This document shows, piece after piece, positions 9,837 to 17,275 of a stretch of 64,000 nt of DNA. The stretch is taken from assembly GCA_027338645.1 (NCBI GenBank), contig DAHWSH010000012.1, positions 41,161 through 105,160 of the forward strand, in the 5' to 3' direction. This stretch comes from JAJZIH01 sp021785265. Its GTDB lineage: Bacteria > Pseudomonadota > Gammaproteobacteria > JAKAQQ01. Positions within the stretch are counted from its first letter, which is position 1. Every line of letters begins with the position of its first letter. The notes beneath the pieces were generated by a model, which did no database searches, was not told the origin of the DNA, and saw only the letters and a list, made by a program, of their open reading frames with translations. The translations under genes were made by a program, and so were the position numbers.

Positions 9837-11187
9837 GGGTGAGCGGGCATTCCCCAGCCGGCGGCTCGCGTTCCGCTATGTTCTCACATCCGGAGGTTGG
9901 CTTCGGGATCAGTCGATGGGGATCGATGGAGAGGGCCGGATTACGGATCTCGCCAAGGCGAGCGGACCCTGGGATGGAGGGATGGCCCTTCCCGGCATGC
10001 CCAACGGCCATAGCCATGCCTTCCAGCGGGCACTCGTCGGCTTGGGGGAGAAGGCCCGGGGGGCGGATGATTTCTGGAGCTGGCGTGAACTCATGTACCG
10101 GGTGGCGGAGAAACTGGAACCCGAGGCGCTCGAGTCGCTCGCGATCCTTGCCTATACGGAAATGCTGGCTGCCGGATTCACGACCGTGGCCGAGTTTTTT
10201 TATCTCCACCACGGGGTAGATGGAACCCCCGGCACGGCCATGGCCGAAGCCATGAGCCGGGCAGCCCGAATCTCCGGCATCCGGCAGCGACTGGTCCTTG
10301 CTTACTACGAGCGGGGAGGAATCGACCGACCCCTCGAGCCGGTGCAACGGAAGCGCTTCGCCCATCCGTCACCGGCGGACTTTGCGAACTATGCCCGGAC
10401 GTTCGCGGACCAACCGATTGCGATTGCGGCCCACTCGATCCGGGCCGTCTCGCCTGATTCCCTGGTGTATCTCGGCCACCTCGCCGACGAGCTTACGGGA
10501 GGGCTCTTCCATATCCACGTGGCCGAGCAGGAAAGCGAGGTGGTCCAATCGCACTCTGCCTACGGGGTCGGTCCCATCGCTCACCTGGATCAACTCGGGC
10601 TCGTGGGGACGGGGTTCCAGGCGGTCCATGCGACCCATGCCGACTCCGCCGAACGCGCCCTGCTCATCGAGCGGGGCGCGAATGTGGTGCTCTGCCCGAT
10701 CACGGAGGCCTACCTGGGCGATGGACTGTTCCCGGCAGGCGAGTATCTGGCACGGAAGGGATCCTGGGCGATTGGTTCGGATGCCAATGTCCGTCTGGAT
10801 GCCTTGGAGGAACTCCGCCTTCTGGAATACGGCCAACGACTCCATTTGCGGCAGCGAGGCAATCTGGCCGGTCCTTGTGGCTTGGCCACCCGGCTCTGGC
10901 AGGAAGCCGCCCAGGGTGGAGCGCGCGCTGTCGGCTTTCCCGTCGGCCGGATCGAACCGGGTGCCTTTGCCGATCTCGTGGTACTCGAGGATCCCACCCT
11001 CTTCGGCGGGGGCGATCCGGAGGTCGGGTTCGATGCCTTTCTTCTGGGGGGATCGCGCGAGAGCGTCCGACGGGTCTACATCGGCGGGGAGCTGCGGTGG
11101 CCGATCGAACCCGTGCGGAATGAGACGATCCGGCGGGAGGCAGGTGATTGGATCACGGGCTTGCGCGAGGCGGTGACCCGTGGGTGA
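9835..11187 (+). CDS. hutF: Formimidoylglutamate deiminase
   Basis: Converts N-formimidoylglutamate to N-formylglutamate and ammonia. This marks the five-step Pseudomonas-type route rather than direct HutG hydrolysis or formimino transfer to folate. The 450-residue amidohydrolase shows GMPNGHSHAFQR for the metal site, AAHSIRAVSPD, HVAEQESEV, HATHAD and GSDANVRLDALEELRLLEYG. The start at 9835 was chosen because the family N-terminus (FRYVLTSGGWLRD) begins just after it. Upstream in-frame sequence is antisense to hutI. The two genes' start codons overlap in the tetramer CATG. The 3' end overlaps hutG by 8 bp. Confidence 0.93.
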   Translation: MGERAFPSRRLAFRYVLTSGGWLRDQSMGIDGEGRITDLAKASGPWDGGMALPGMPNGHSHAFQRALVGLGEKARGADDFWSWRELMYRVAEKLEPEALESLAILAYTEMLAAGFTTVAEFFYLHHGVDGTPGTAMAEAMSRAARISGIRQRLVLAYYERGGIDRPLEPVQRKRFAHPSPADFANYARTFADQPIAIAAHSIRAVSPDSLVYLGHLADELTGGLFHIHVAEQESEVVQSHSAYGVGPIAHLDQLGLVGTGFQAVHATHADSAERALLIERGANVVLCPITEAYLGDGLFPAGEYLARKGSWAIGSDANVRLDALEELRLLEYGQRLHLRQRGNLAGPCGLATRLWQEAAQGGARAVGFPVGRIEPGAFADLVVLEDPTLFGGGDPEVGFDAFLLGGSRESVRRVYIGGELRWPIEPVRNETIRREAGDWITGLREAVTRG

Positions 11188-12052
11188 TTTCAGGATCGAC
11201 TTTGAGGGGGAACCCTGGCGAATACGTCCGGCCCGAGAACCCCTCCGACCGATCGTGGCCTCGATTCCCCATGCCGGTGTTGCGGTCCCGCCCCCAATTG
11301 CCGCCCGTTTTGCCTCGAAGGCGATCTCCGGGCTGCCCATGACCGACTGGGACCTCGACGAACTCTACGATTTTCTGCCGGAGTTGGGCATCGTCACTTT
11401 GATTGCTACCCAAAGCCGCTTTGTGGCCGACTGCAACCGGCCGCCGAAAGGAGAAGCACTTTACCCCGGACGCTTCGAGACGGGCCTGGTCCCGACTCGG
11501 ACTTTCGATGGCGATCCGGTCTGGACGGAAGTGCCGGATGCCGCGTGGGTCGAGGAGGCTCGGCTCCGGGTCTGGCAGCCTTATCACGATCGTCTCAGAG
11601 CTCTGCTCGATCAGTGGCACGGACGCTTCGGGAGGATCGTTCTTTTGGATCTGCATAGTGTGAGTTCACTCCCGAACCGGATCTCTCCAGCTCTCGTGGA
11701 GGAGATCTTTCTGGGCGACCGGGATGGCCAAAGCGCGGAATGCGGAGTTCGGGAAAGCATCCGCCAGGCCTACATTGAGGAAGATTTCACGGTCTCCGTG
11801 AACCACCCCTACAAGGGCGGCTACATCACCGCCCACTATGGTCGCCCGCCTGCTGTCCAGGCCGTCCAGATCGAGATGGCGGAGCGGGTCTATCTCGACG
11901 AGCAAAAGCCTGGGAACCGCGATCCGGTGCGCTGGCGGGAGGCCCGTGAACGGATTCGGCGGGTCTGGGAACGCTTCGTCCCGGCATTCGACCCAAAGCC
12001 CGGTATGGGACAGACCGGGTCGAGCCGAGGAGGAGCCTCAGGGTCCCAGTGA
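11180..12052 (+). CDS. hutG: N-formylglutamate deformylase
   Basis: Final step of the pathway: N-formylglutamate to glutamate and formate. The 290-residue protein belongs to the N-formylglutamate amidohydrolase family. Visible motifs are VASIPHAGVAVP, MTDWDLDELYDFLPELG, SRFVADCNRPP, LLDLHSVSS and NHPYKGGYITAHYG. It overlaps the end of hutF by 8 bp, so the two are one transcript. The last 20 residues are glycine/serine-rich and probably disordered. The gene is followed by a stem-loop and a 0.27 kb gap before rplM. Confidence 0.93.
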   Translation: MGDFRIDFEGEPWRIRPAREPLRPIVASIPHAGVAVPPPIAARFASKAISGLPMTDWDLDELYDFLPELGIVTLIATQSRFVADCNRPPKGEALYPGRFETGLVPTRTFDGDPVWTEVPDAAWVEEARLRVWQPYHDRLRALLDQWHGRFGRIVLLDLHSVSSLPNRISPALVEEIFLGDRDGQSAECGVRESIRQAYIEEDFTVSVNHPYKGGYITAHYGRPPAVQAVQIEMAERVYLDEQKPGNRDPVRWREARERIRRVWERFVPAFDPKPGMGQTGSSRGGASGSQ

Positions 12053-12058
12053 GCTGAG

Positions 12059-12096
12059 GGGCTCCCTGAGAACCCCATCAGGGACCGAGGAGCCTG
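12059..12096 (+). terminator. Possible hutG stem-loop terminator
   Basis: Just after the hutG stop, GGCTCC and GGAGCC pair around a shorter inner repeat (TCCCTGA with TCAGGGA). No U-run follows, so factor-independent termination is uncertain. It could equally be an mRNA-stabilising hairpin. Confidence 0.35.
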
Positions 12097-12230
12097 AACA
12101 TAGGGTCATCCTGCGATCATGACCCCTTAAGTAATCTCCCATTACACACCGGTTTCAAAACCCCTTTATTTACAATGGCTCGTCACATGCCACCCTGAGT
12201 GCCAAAGGGGCCGGACTCATACAGAGAGAC

Positions 12231-12260
12231 TTGCCTCAAGTCCCGTCCCTCGTGTAGGAT
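12231..12260 (+). promoter_or_regulatory. Candidate sigma70 promoter for rplM-rpsI
   Basis: TTGCCT (12231-12236) and TAGGAT (12255-12260) are separated by 18 bp and lie 60 bases before the rplM start. Each box matches 4 of 6 consensus positions. A second -10-like TACAAT occurs upstream near 12170 with no good -35. The 267 bp between hutG and rplM hold no gene I can support. Confidence 0.45.
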
Positions 12261-12319
12261 AACCAGTTCGTGTTGCTTGATTTTCCACCGGTTTGGCGAG
12301 TGGGCGGGGGCAGGTTTTC

Positions 12320-12781
12320 ATGAAAAGCTATATGGCACATGCCGGTCAGGTCGATGCCCGGTGGTATGTCGTGGATGCGGCGGGAGTCCCGCTCGGTCGT
12401 CTCGCGACAGAACTGGCCCGCAGGCTTCGGGGCAAGCACAAGGCCATCTATACCCCGCATGTGGATACCGGCGATTTTCTGATTGTGATCCATGCGGAAC
12501 AGGTTCTCTTGACCGGCCGTAAGAAAGACGAGAAGCGTTACCACCGTCATTCCGGCTATATCGGTGGGCTTAAAACGGTGACCTTCGAGGAGATGCGGGC
12601 CCGCCATCCGGACCGGATCATTGAAGAGGCCGTCCGGGGTATGCTCCCCAAGAATTCCCTCGGTCGAGCCATGATCCGGAAGCTCAAGATTTATGCCGGA
12701 GACCACCACCCCCATCTGGCCCAGTCTCCGAAAACACTGGCCATCGGCAGGGTCTCCGCCCGCGCCGCCAACTTTTCCTAA
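12320..12781 (+). CDS. rplM: 50S ribosomal protein L13
   Basis: Large-subunit ribosomal protein, 153 residues. RWYVVDAAGVPLGRLATELARRLRGKHK, YTPHVDTGDF, GMLPKNSLGRAM and the KLKIYAG block are near-identical to family signatures. A C-terminal tail of about ten residues (RVSARAANFS) extends past the usual end. The ATG at 12320 fits the bacterial N-terminus, where MK is followed by a short lead into DARWYVVDA. An upstream in-frame ATG at 12293 would add nine unrelated residues. The rpsI start lies 11 bases after the stop, the usual L13-S9 operon. Confidence 0.97.
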   Translation: MKSYMAHAGQVDARWYVVDAAGVPLGRLATELARRLRGKHKAIYTPHVDTGDFLIVIHAEQVLLTGRKKDEKRYHRHSGYIGGLKTVTFEEMRARHPDRIIEEAVRGMLPKNSLGRAMIRKLKIYAGDHHPHLAQSPKTLAIGRVSARAANFS

Positions 12782-12792
12782 GGAGCACGAAG

Positions 12793-13194
12793 GTGATTGA
12801 AGACAAGGGCGTACTCGGTTACGGGACGGGCCGTCGGAAGACCTCGAAGGCACGGGTTTTCCTGAGACGGGGGAAGGGGGAGATCCGGGTCAATGATCGC
12901 TCCCTGGAGGACTATTTTGGCCGGGAAACCGCCAGCATGATCATTCACCAGCCGATCGATCTGATCGAGTTCAGGGATCGGCTGGATGTCGAAGCGACGG
13001 TAACGGGTGGGGGATTGACCGGCCAGGCCGGGGCCGTCCGGCTGGGTCTGGCCCGAGCCTTGGTTCAGTACGATGAAACGCTCAAACCGCGTCTCAAAGC
13101 AAGCCACCTCTTGACCCGCGATCCCCGTTCGGTCGAGCGTAAGAAAGTCGGATTGCACAAGGCCCGTCGCGCGACCCAGTTCTCGAAACGCTGA
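12793..13194 (+). CDS. rpsI: 30S ribosomal protein S9
   Basis: Small-subunit ribosomal protein of 133 residues. It shows the family features GYGTGRRKTSKARV, the GGGLTGQAGAVRLGLARAL core, RDPRSVERKKVGLHKARRA and the C-terminal FSKR tail that reaches the P-site tRNA. It starts with GTG, and AAGGAG lies seven bases upstream and decides this start. It is cotranscribed with rplM. A tRNA-Gln gene follows seven bases after the stop and is probably on the same transcript. Confidence 0.97.
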   Translation: MIEDKGVLGYGTGRRKTSKARVFLRRGKGEIRVNDRSLEDYFGRETASMIIHQPIDLIEFRDRLDVEATVTGGGLTGQAGAVRLGLARALVQYDETLKPRLKASHLLTRDPRSVERKKVGLHKARRATQFSKR

Positions 13195-13201
13195 GGGCGC
13201 T

Positions 13202-13275
13202 TGGGGGATCGTCTAGCGGTAGGACAGCGGACTCTGACTCCGCGAACCGTGGTTCGAATCCACGTCCCCCAGCCA
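13202..13275 (+). tRNA. tRNA-Gln (CTG)
   Basis: A full cloverleaf can be drawn. The acceptor is TGGGGGA with TCCCCCA, the anticodon stem is GCGGA/TCCGC around CTCTGAC (anticodon CTG at 13234-13236), and the T-arm contains GGTTCGAATCC. The discriminator is G and the CCA end is encoded. It reads CAG. Confidence 0.95.
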
Positions 13276-13992
13276 ATCCAACGGATGAGACCCGCTCGGA
13301 CACTGGCCAATCTTGGGGATGTGAATCCTTCAGCTTATACCCGGCCGTCTTGAGTCGACTTGCGACACCTACACGCAGATTTAGACGATCTGATTCAGTG
13401 TGACCCGGGAAAGATTTCGTTTTTTAATAAAAAACGACGTCAATGATCAAAACACGTTTTATCCCATGCTGAACTCGTTGATCAACTGGATCCGTGAGAA
13501 CGGCGGACACCTACATCCGGCCCGGTGATACGAACAGGCAAGAACCGCCCTCCCGTGCAGGAAGTAAACCTGGCTCAATAAAGTAAAGCCCCCGGGTTGT
13601 GGTGGTAAAAGGTGATGTAATCACCGGCCAAACGAGGGAGACACTCGGCTGCCCAATGGCGAGAAACGGGGGAAAGGTTGAGAAGTCCAGACCGTTTGAG
13701 AAGGGAGACTCTGTAGAAGTCCGTCGCGGAACCGGACCGGGATCACTCGGATATGAATGAGGGATGATGGATCTTCATCGTCGTCATGAAGCCATCGCTG
13801 AACCTCGACTCGGAAGGCTGTTCCTTTGGCGAGCCCATCTGTACGCAATGATTTCCACGATGCTCGGCGGACCATGGCAGGCAGGTCACACCCAGTCGAG
13901 CTAAGCTCTCCGGCTCATTGGCCAGCCATCCGCTCTACACGAGCTGTACTATGCGACTAATTTCACCCTTTGGCTTGACACTTCCCAGAACT
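13276..13992. other. 717 bp without a supported gene
   Basis: Between tRNA-Gln and rpiA no frame shows a recognisable protein. An 84-codon minus-strand frame (13621-13875) has no convincing ribosome site and no family resemblance. The one clear structure is a perfect 9-bp inverted repeat at 13417-13437 (TCGTTTTTT, AAT, AAAAAACGA). It lies in an AT-rich patch and would terminate transcription from either strand. The sequence may be decayed DNA acquired next to the tRNA, but nothing in it proves that. Confidence 0.6.
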
Positions 13993-14694
13993 CTAGAGAT
14001 CCGGTCGCTCGAGCCTTTCCACGGTTGAGGATCCGCCGGCCACGAAAATGAGCTCGGGGATCCGGTGGGCGAAAATCCCCGATTCGACGACTCCCGGGAT
14101 GGATTTGAGCTGGATTTCCATGCCCGATGGGTCGTTCAGGGGCAGATGGAGGACGTCCAGGATCTGGTTGCCGCCATCCGTGAGGTAATGTTCCCGCCAG
14201 GCGGGTGCCCCGCCCAGCCGGACGATCTGGCGGGCCGTGAAACTGCGGGCGAACGGCAGAACCTCGACCGGAACCGCCACCGAATCCGCCAAGCGGTTAA
14301 AGCGTTTCCGGCTATCCGCAATCACCACGAACTTCCGGCTCGCTGTCGCGAGTATTTTCTCCCGGGTGAGGGCACCACCATGGCCCTTGATGAGACGGAA
14401 GTGGGGGTCAAAAGCGTCCGCGCCATCCACATAGAGGTCCAGATCACCCGTCTCGTTGAGGTCGAGAACCCGGATGCCGGCCTGCCGAAGCAGGGCTGCT
14501 GTCTGTTCCGAACTGGCAACGGCAGCCTCAAAATGTTGCTGGATGCCCGGTAATCCCTCGATGAAGTACCGTACGGTGGATCCCGTGCCGACACCCAGGA
14601 AACGGATGTCCCGGACCAGGGCGAGGGCACCCTCGGCAGCCCGGCGCTTGCCCGCTTCGGCGGCAGGGTGGACTTCCTCCGGGCTCTGGGTCAT
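13993..14694 (-). CDS. rpiA: Ribose-5-phosphate isomerase A
   Basis: Interconverts ribose-5-phosphate and ribulose-5-phosphate in the pentose phosphate pathway. The 233-residue protein carries GVGTGSTVRYFIEGL, SSEQTAALLRQAGI, DLYVDGADAFDPHF and LIKGHGGALTREKILA. The Asp-rich and Lys-Gly motifs form the active site. The C-terminal block with TDGGNQILD and PGVVESGIF is also present. The ATG at 14694 was chosen. The longer frame starts with GTG at 14745, inside a strong terminator hairpin belonging to the upstream gene, and its extra residues do not match the family. Confidence 0.95.
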   Translation of the reverse strand: MTQSPEEVHPAAEAGKRRAAEGALALVRDIRFLGVGTGSTVRYFIEGLPGIQQHFEAAVASSEQTAALLRQAGIRVLDLNETGDLDLYVDGADAFDPHFRLIKGHGGALTREKILATASRKFVVIADSRKRFNRLADSVAVPVEVLPFARSFTARQIVRLGGAPAWREHYLTDGGNQILDVLHLPLNDPSGMEIQLKSIPGVVESGIFAHRIPELIFVAGGSSTVERLERPDL

Positions 14695-14723
14695 CACGGT
14701 AGGTGGATCCGACAGATTGACGG

Positions 14724-14762
14724 AAAAAAGCGCTGGGCCGAACACTTGGCCAACCCAGCGCT
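14724..14762 (-). terminator. Rho-independent terminator of the H1-like gene
   Basis: On the minus strand a 9-bp stem (AGCGCTGGG with CCCAGCGCT, 14729-14737 and 14754-14762) encloses a further GGCC/GGCC pairing and is followed by six U residues. It ends the H1-like transcript and separates it from rpiA. Confidence 0.85.
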
Positions 14763-14778
14763 CCAGTCTACGGCCCGA

Positions 14779-15165
14779 TCAGAAAATTGCGCTGATCGAG
14801 GTTTCACCACTCTCAAAGACCGAAGTCTTAGGCTCCGGAGTAAAAACCGGACGCGAACCCGATCCCGTGGAACGTTTTTTGGCCGGTTTCCGGGCCGGTT
14901 TCTTCTTCACCGACGAGGTTTTCCGGTTAGATGCCTTTTTTTTTACGCTGCTCTTTTTGGGCTTGGCCGCGGCCTTTTTGGCCTTGGCCTTGCTCCGAGA
15001 AGCCGCTTTTTTCTTTTTCGCGGGAGCCTTTTTCTTGGCTACCGCTTTCTTCTTGGCGACAGGCCGACGACGAGCCGCAGTTTTGGCTTTGTGGGCCGGC
15101 TTACGACGGGCGGCAGGCTTTTTCTTCGCCACTGCACGCTTCTTGGTCACTTTACGTTTCATCAT
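14779..15165 (-). CDS. Lysine/alanine-rich histone H1-like protein
   Basis: A 128-residue, extremely basic protein made almost wholly of Lys, Ala, Arg and Pro in repeating units such as AKKK, KKKA and RRKP. This is like the C-terminal tail of eukaryotic histone H1 and bacterial AlgP/HC1-type proteins, which bind DNA without sequence preference. It ends in a non-basic tail (TSVFESGETSISAIF). Two adjacent ATGs (15165 and 15162) follow GGAG at good spacing. A longer frame to 15192 lacks a ribosome site. It has its own promoter and terminator. Low complexity makes homology hard to judge, and a role in nucleoid compaction is an inference. Confidence 0.8.
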   Translation of the reverse strand: MMKRKVTKKRAVAKKKPAARRKPAHKAKTAARRRPVAKKKAVAKKKAPAKKKKAASRSKAKAKKAAAKPKKSSVKKKASNRKTSSVKKKPARKPAKKRSTGSGSRPVFTPEPKTSVFESGETSISAIF

Positions 15166-15198
15166 CGCGGAATCTCCGCTGTGTAACAACACGTGGAG

Positions 15199-15227
15199 AG
15201 TATATCCAATTAAAAAAAAAATTCAGG
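15199..15227 (-). promoter_or_regulatory. Candidate promoter of the H1-like gene
   Basis: TATACT lies at 15204-15199 on the minus strand, preceded 17 bp upstream by only a weak -35 (CCTGAA). The spacer is dominated by ten consecutive T residues, and another T/A run lies further upstream. Such tracts bend DNA and could act as an UP-like element or a binding site for the H1-like product. Confidence 0.45.
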
Positions 15228-15279
15228 ATTTTTTTTGTCTTGGGTCTGTCTCATCTTCCTTGACGGGTGCGGATCGGGA

Positions 15280-15753
15280 TCAGAGCGGGTGGAGATGGGT
15301 TCGCGTGAGGAGGTGGATCCACTCCGGTGAGGTGACCGGTAAGATGGAGAGACGGTTGCCGCGGCGGAGCAGCCGGAACTCATGGAGTCCAGGATCCTGA
15401 CGCAGCTGGCTGAGCGTGAGGACGGGGTTCAGGCGGGCCGTCAGCCGGATGTCGACCGCGTACCAGCGGGGTTGGCTGGGGAGACTTCGGGGATCCCAGT
15501 AGGGGCTTTGGGGGTCGAATGCGGTGGGATCCGGATAGCCTGCCCGAACCACCTCCATGAGTCCCACGATCCCGGGTTGCGCACAACTCGAGTGGTACAG
15601 GAAGACGGAGTCGCCCATCTGGACATGGTCACGAAGCAGATTCCGCGCTTCATAGTTGCGGACCCCGTCCCAGCGGGCTACCCGTCCCGGCAGGGCGAGC
15701 AGATGATCCAACCCGAATTCCCGGGGCTCCGACTTGAAGAGCCAGTAGGACAT
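15280..15753 (-). CDS. EVE domain-containing protein
   Basis: A 157-residue single-domain EVE protein of the PUA-like fold. It starts YWLFKSEP, then has WDGVRNYEARNLLRD, MGDSVFLYHSSC and a PRWYAVDIR strand, the signature order of the family. EVE domains bind modified bases in DNA or RNA, and family members recur near cell-division and tRNA genes in Proteobacteria. No catalytic residues are known. The start gives the normal family length. It lies 21 bases downstream of fau on the same strand and is probably cotranscribed with it. Confidence 0.9.
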   Translation of the reverse strand: MSYWLFKSEPREFGLDHLLALPGRVARWDGVRNYEARNLLRDHVQMGDSVFLYHSSCAQPGIVGLMEVVRAGYPDPTAFDPQSPYWDPRSLPSQPRWYAVDIRLTARLNPVLTLSQLRQDPGLHEFRLLRRGNRLSILPVTSPEWIHLLTRTHLHPL

Positions 15754-15774
15754 GGAATGAGTCTCAGAGAATCC

Positions 15775-16467
15775 TTATTTCAAGCCCGGCCAGGAGGAGT
15801 GGAAGCCCCCGTTACGGTACCAGCCCCGGTCGGTGACCACCCAATCGAGGCGGATATCCCAGGGCGCTTCCGGGATTGCATCGACCCGTTGCTGATCATG
15901 CGCCACACCAATCCGGAAGGGTCTGGGCTGGTTTTCGCGTCCCCTCCCCAGGGTTCGGTCGTAAAAGCCGCCTCCTGTGCCCAAGCGGCGTCCCCACGAA
16001 TCAAATGCCCGAAGCGGGATCAGGATCACATCGAGCCTTCCGGCGGGAAGACCGGTCGCGGGTTCGGGGATTCCGAAGCGATTCGGCCGGAGAATCGTGC
16101 CCGGTTCCCAGGTGATGAACTCGAGGCCTTGGCCCTCCAAGCGCGGGAGATAGACGTGGAGACCAAAGGGCAAAGTCCCGCCTCCCAGTCCGGTAAAGCC
16201 ATTGGGATCAATCTCGCCCCGCACCGGGAAATAGCTGGCCAGATAGCCTTGGGCGATGTCGTGAAGGAAGGGCATGAGTTGCGTGGCCAGACGGCTCGCA
16301 GCCATCCGTTGCGTTTCGTCGTCGAGAGTGCGAACCAGCTCCTTCATGCGAAAACGAACGAGCTTCCGGTACTCTCGATCCGCTTCCAGAAGAGGGACAT
16401 CTCCCGCTTGCGCCGTTACCGGCTTTTGCCCTTGAACCTGAGGTTCAGGTGGAGGCTTCGCGGTCAT
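15775..16467 (-). CDS. fau: 5-formyltetrahydrofolate cyclo-ligase
   Basis: ATP-dependent conversion of 5-formyl-THF to 5,10-methenyl-THF, salvaging stored folate. The conserved core is clear: YFPVRGEIDP, LPFGLHVYLPRL, the LDVILIPLRAFDSWGRRLGTGGGFYDRTL signature, GVAHDQQ and WVVTDRG. The start is uncertain. The ATG at 16467 has GGGGAG eight bases upstream, but the first 30 codons are proline-rich, unlike the family, and coincide with sequence resembling the 3' half of 6S RNA. The next ATG, 16347, would give 190 residues, close to the E. coli length, but would cut into the usual basic N-terminus. The order zapA, 6S RNA, fau is typical of gammaproteobacteria. Confidence 0.9.
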   Translation of the reverse strand: MTAKPPPEPQVQGQKPVTAQAGDVPLLEADREYRKLVRFRMKELVRTLDDETQRMAASRLATQLMPFLHDIAQGYLASYFPVRGEIDPNGFTGLGGGTLPFGLHVYLPRLEGQGLEFITWEPGTILRPNRFGIPEPATGLPAGRLDVILIPLRAFDSWGRRLGTGGGFYDRTLGRGRENQPRPFRIGVAHDQQRVDAIPEAPWDIRLDWVVTDRGWYRNGGFHSSWPGLK

Positions 16468-16645
16468 CTTCAGGCTCCCCGCTCAAGGACGGGTCTGCAC
16501 AACAACGACCTGTCGGCTTCCGGGATGGATCATTAGGCTCGAAGAGAATCCCAGCCCGTATCGAGCGCAGCAGGAGACGTCGATTCCATGATGCACCGGC
16601 GGATTGGGATTTACAAGGGGGCGGCGGCCCGAGCACTTCGACTGG
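16386..16645 (-). ncRNA. ssrS: Candidate 6S RNA
   Basis: The position between zapA and fau is where ssrS sits in gammaproteobacteria. On the minus strand the pieces appear in the right order. GGGCC is followed by CCCCCTTG (16630-16615 region), then GCGCTC, then GGAAGCC (16521-16515). A hairpin of the form CACCTGAACC with GGTTCAAGGG lies at 16451-16429, close to the E. coli 3' half. CCCTTG can pair with CAAGGG, and the outermost CCA/GAAG can pair with CTTC/TGG. The length, about 260 nt, exceeds the usual 180-190, and the 3' part overlaps the longest fau frame. The ends are estimates. A covariance-model search would settle it. Confidence 0.45.
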
Positions 16646-16666
16646 AAACTAAGGTTCGGAGCCGTC

Positions 16667-16951
16667 TCAGAGGGAAGCGGCGAGCTCCAGATTCAGGCGA
16701 TGGAGCTGTTCGAGCCACCGGCCGGATTCCGGTTCTCCGGCCCTTCTGGCGTCGAGCAACTGGTGTGCCAGATCCAAACCCACCATGATGGCGATCCGGT
16801 CGAGACCCACGAGCTTCCCTTCGTTGCGGACCTTTTGCATCTCATCGTTCAGGAAAGTTGCTGCCTCGAGCAGCGCCAAGCGCTCGTTTTCCGGACAGTT
16901 CACCTGGAACTCACGATCCAGGATGCGGATGCGGATCGGGGTGGTGCTCAC
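16667..16951 (-). CDS. zapA: Cell division protein ZapA
   Basis: A 94-residue FtsZ-ring-associated protein that cross-links FtsZ filaments. The N-terminal beta part (IRIRILDREFQVNCPENERLALLEAATFL) and the following helical part, with the GLDRIAIMVGLDLAHQLL core, match the family. The C-terminal helix would form the coiled-coil tetramer. It overlaps the upstream ZapB-like gene by 4 bp and is followed by the candidate 6S RNA and fau. Confidence 0.93.
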   Translation of the reverse strand: MSTTPIRIRILDREFQVNCPENERLALLEAATFLNDEMQKVRNEGKLVGLDRIAIMVGLDLAHQLLDARRAGEPESGRWLEQLHRLNLELAASL

Positions 16952-17160
16952 CGTTCGTTTTCGAGCGATTTGAGACGGTGGATCATGGATTCCACCCGGA
17001 AACGGACATCATCCCGGCCATGCAGCAAGGTCGCCCGCTCCTGGGCCAGTTCTGCCAGCTTGGTTCGCAGGGAGCGGTTTTCCTGCTGCAGTTGGTTTTT
17101 TTCGGCAAGCAGGAGATGGACGGACCGTTCCAGGCTTGCGAGTTCTTCCTGCCAGTTCAT
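16948..17160 (-). CDS. ZapB-like coiled-coil protein
   Basis: A 70-residue protein that is one long coiled coil (heptads through LLLAEKNQLQQENRSLRTKLAELAQE). It resembles the small gammaproteobacterial ZapB-like family encoded just before zapA, and a cell-division role is inferred from that. ATG 17160 is used because GGGAGG lies four bases upstream; the frame could start four codons earlier. Its stop overlaps zapA (ATGA). Confidence 0.8.
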   Translation of the reverse strand: MNWQEELASLERSVHLLLAEKNQLQQENRSLRTKLAELAQERATLLHGRDDVRFRVESMIHRLKSLENER

Positions 17161-17275
17161 GTGACCTCCCAAGACGTTTCACTATACAACAAATCCGCCT
17201 GAAGACGGGCGGGAGCGGGGACCCCGCGTGCTAGAATCAGCCCATGCAGCTATCCGATGCCCGAGACAGCGGGTC

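Noticed and set aside
13621..13875. An 84-codon minus-strand frame in the rpiA upstream gap
   Set aside because: No family similarity, no ribosome site and no neighbour that supports it.
14695..14745. Upstream GTG start for rpiA
   Set aside because: It falls within the terminator hairpin of the upstream gene and adds residues unlike the family.
15382..16536. A 384-codon plus-strand frame over the EVE and fau genes
   Set aside because: Both opposite-strand genes have clear family motifs, and this frame has none.
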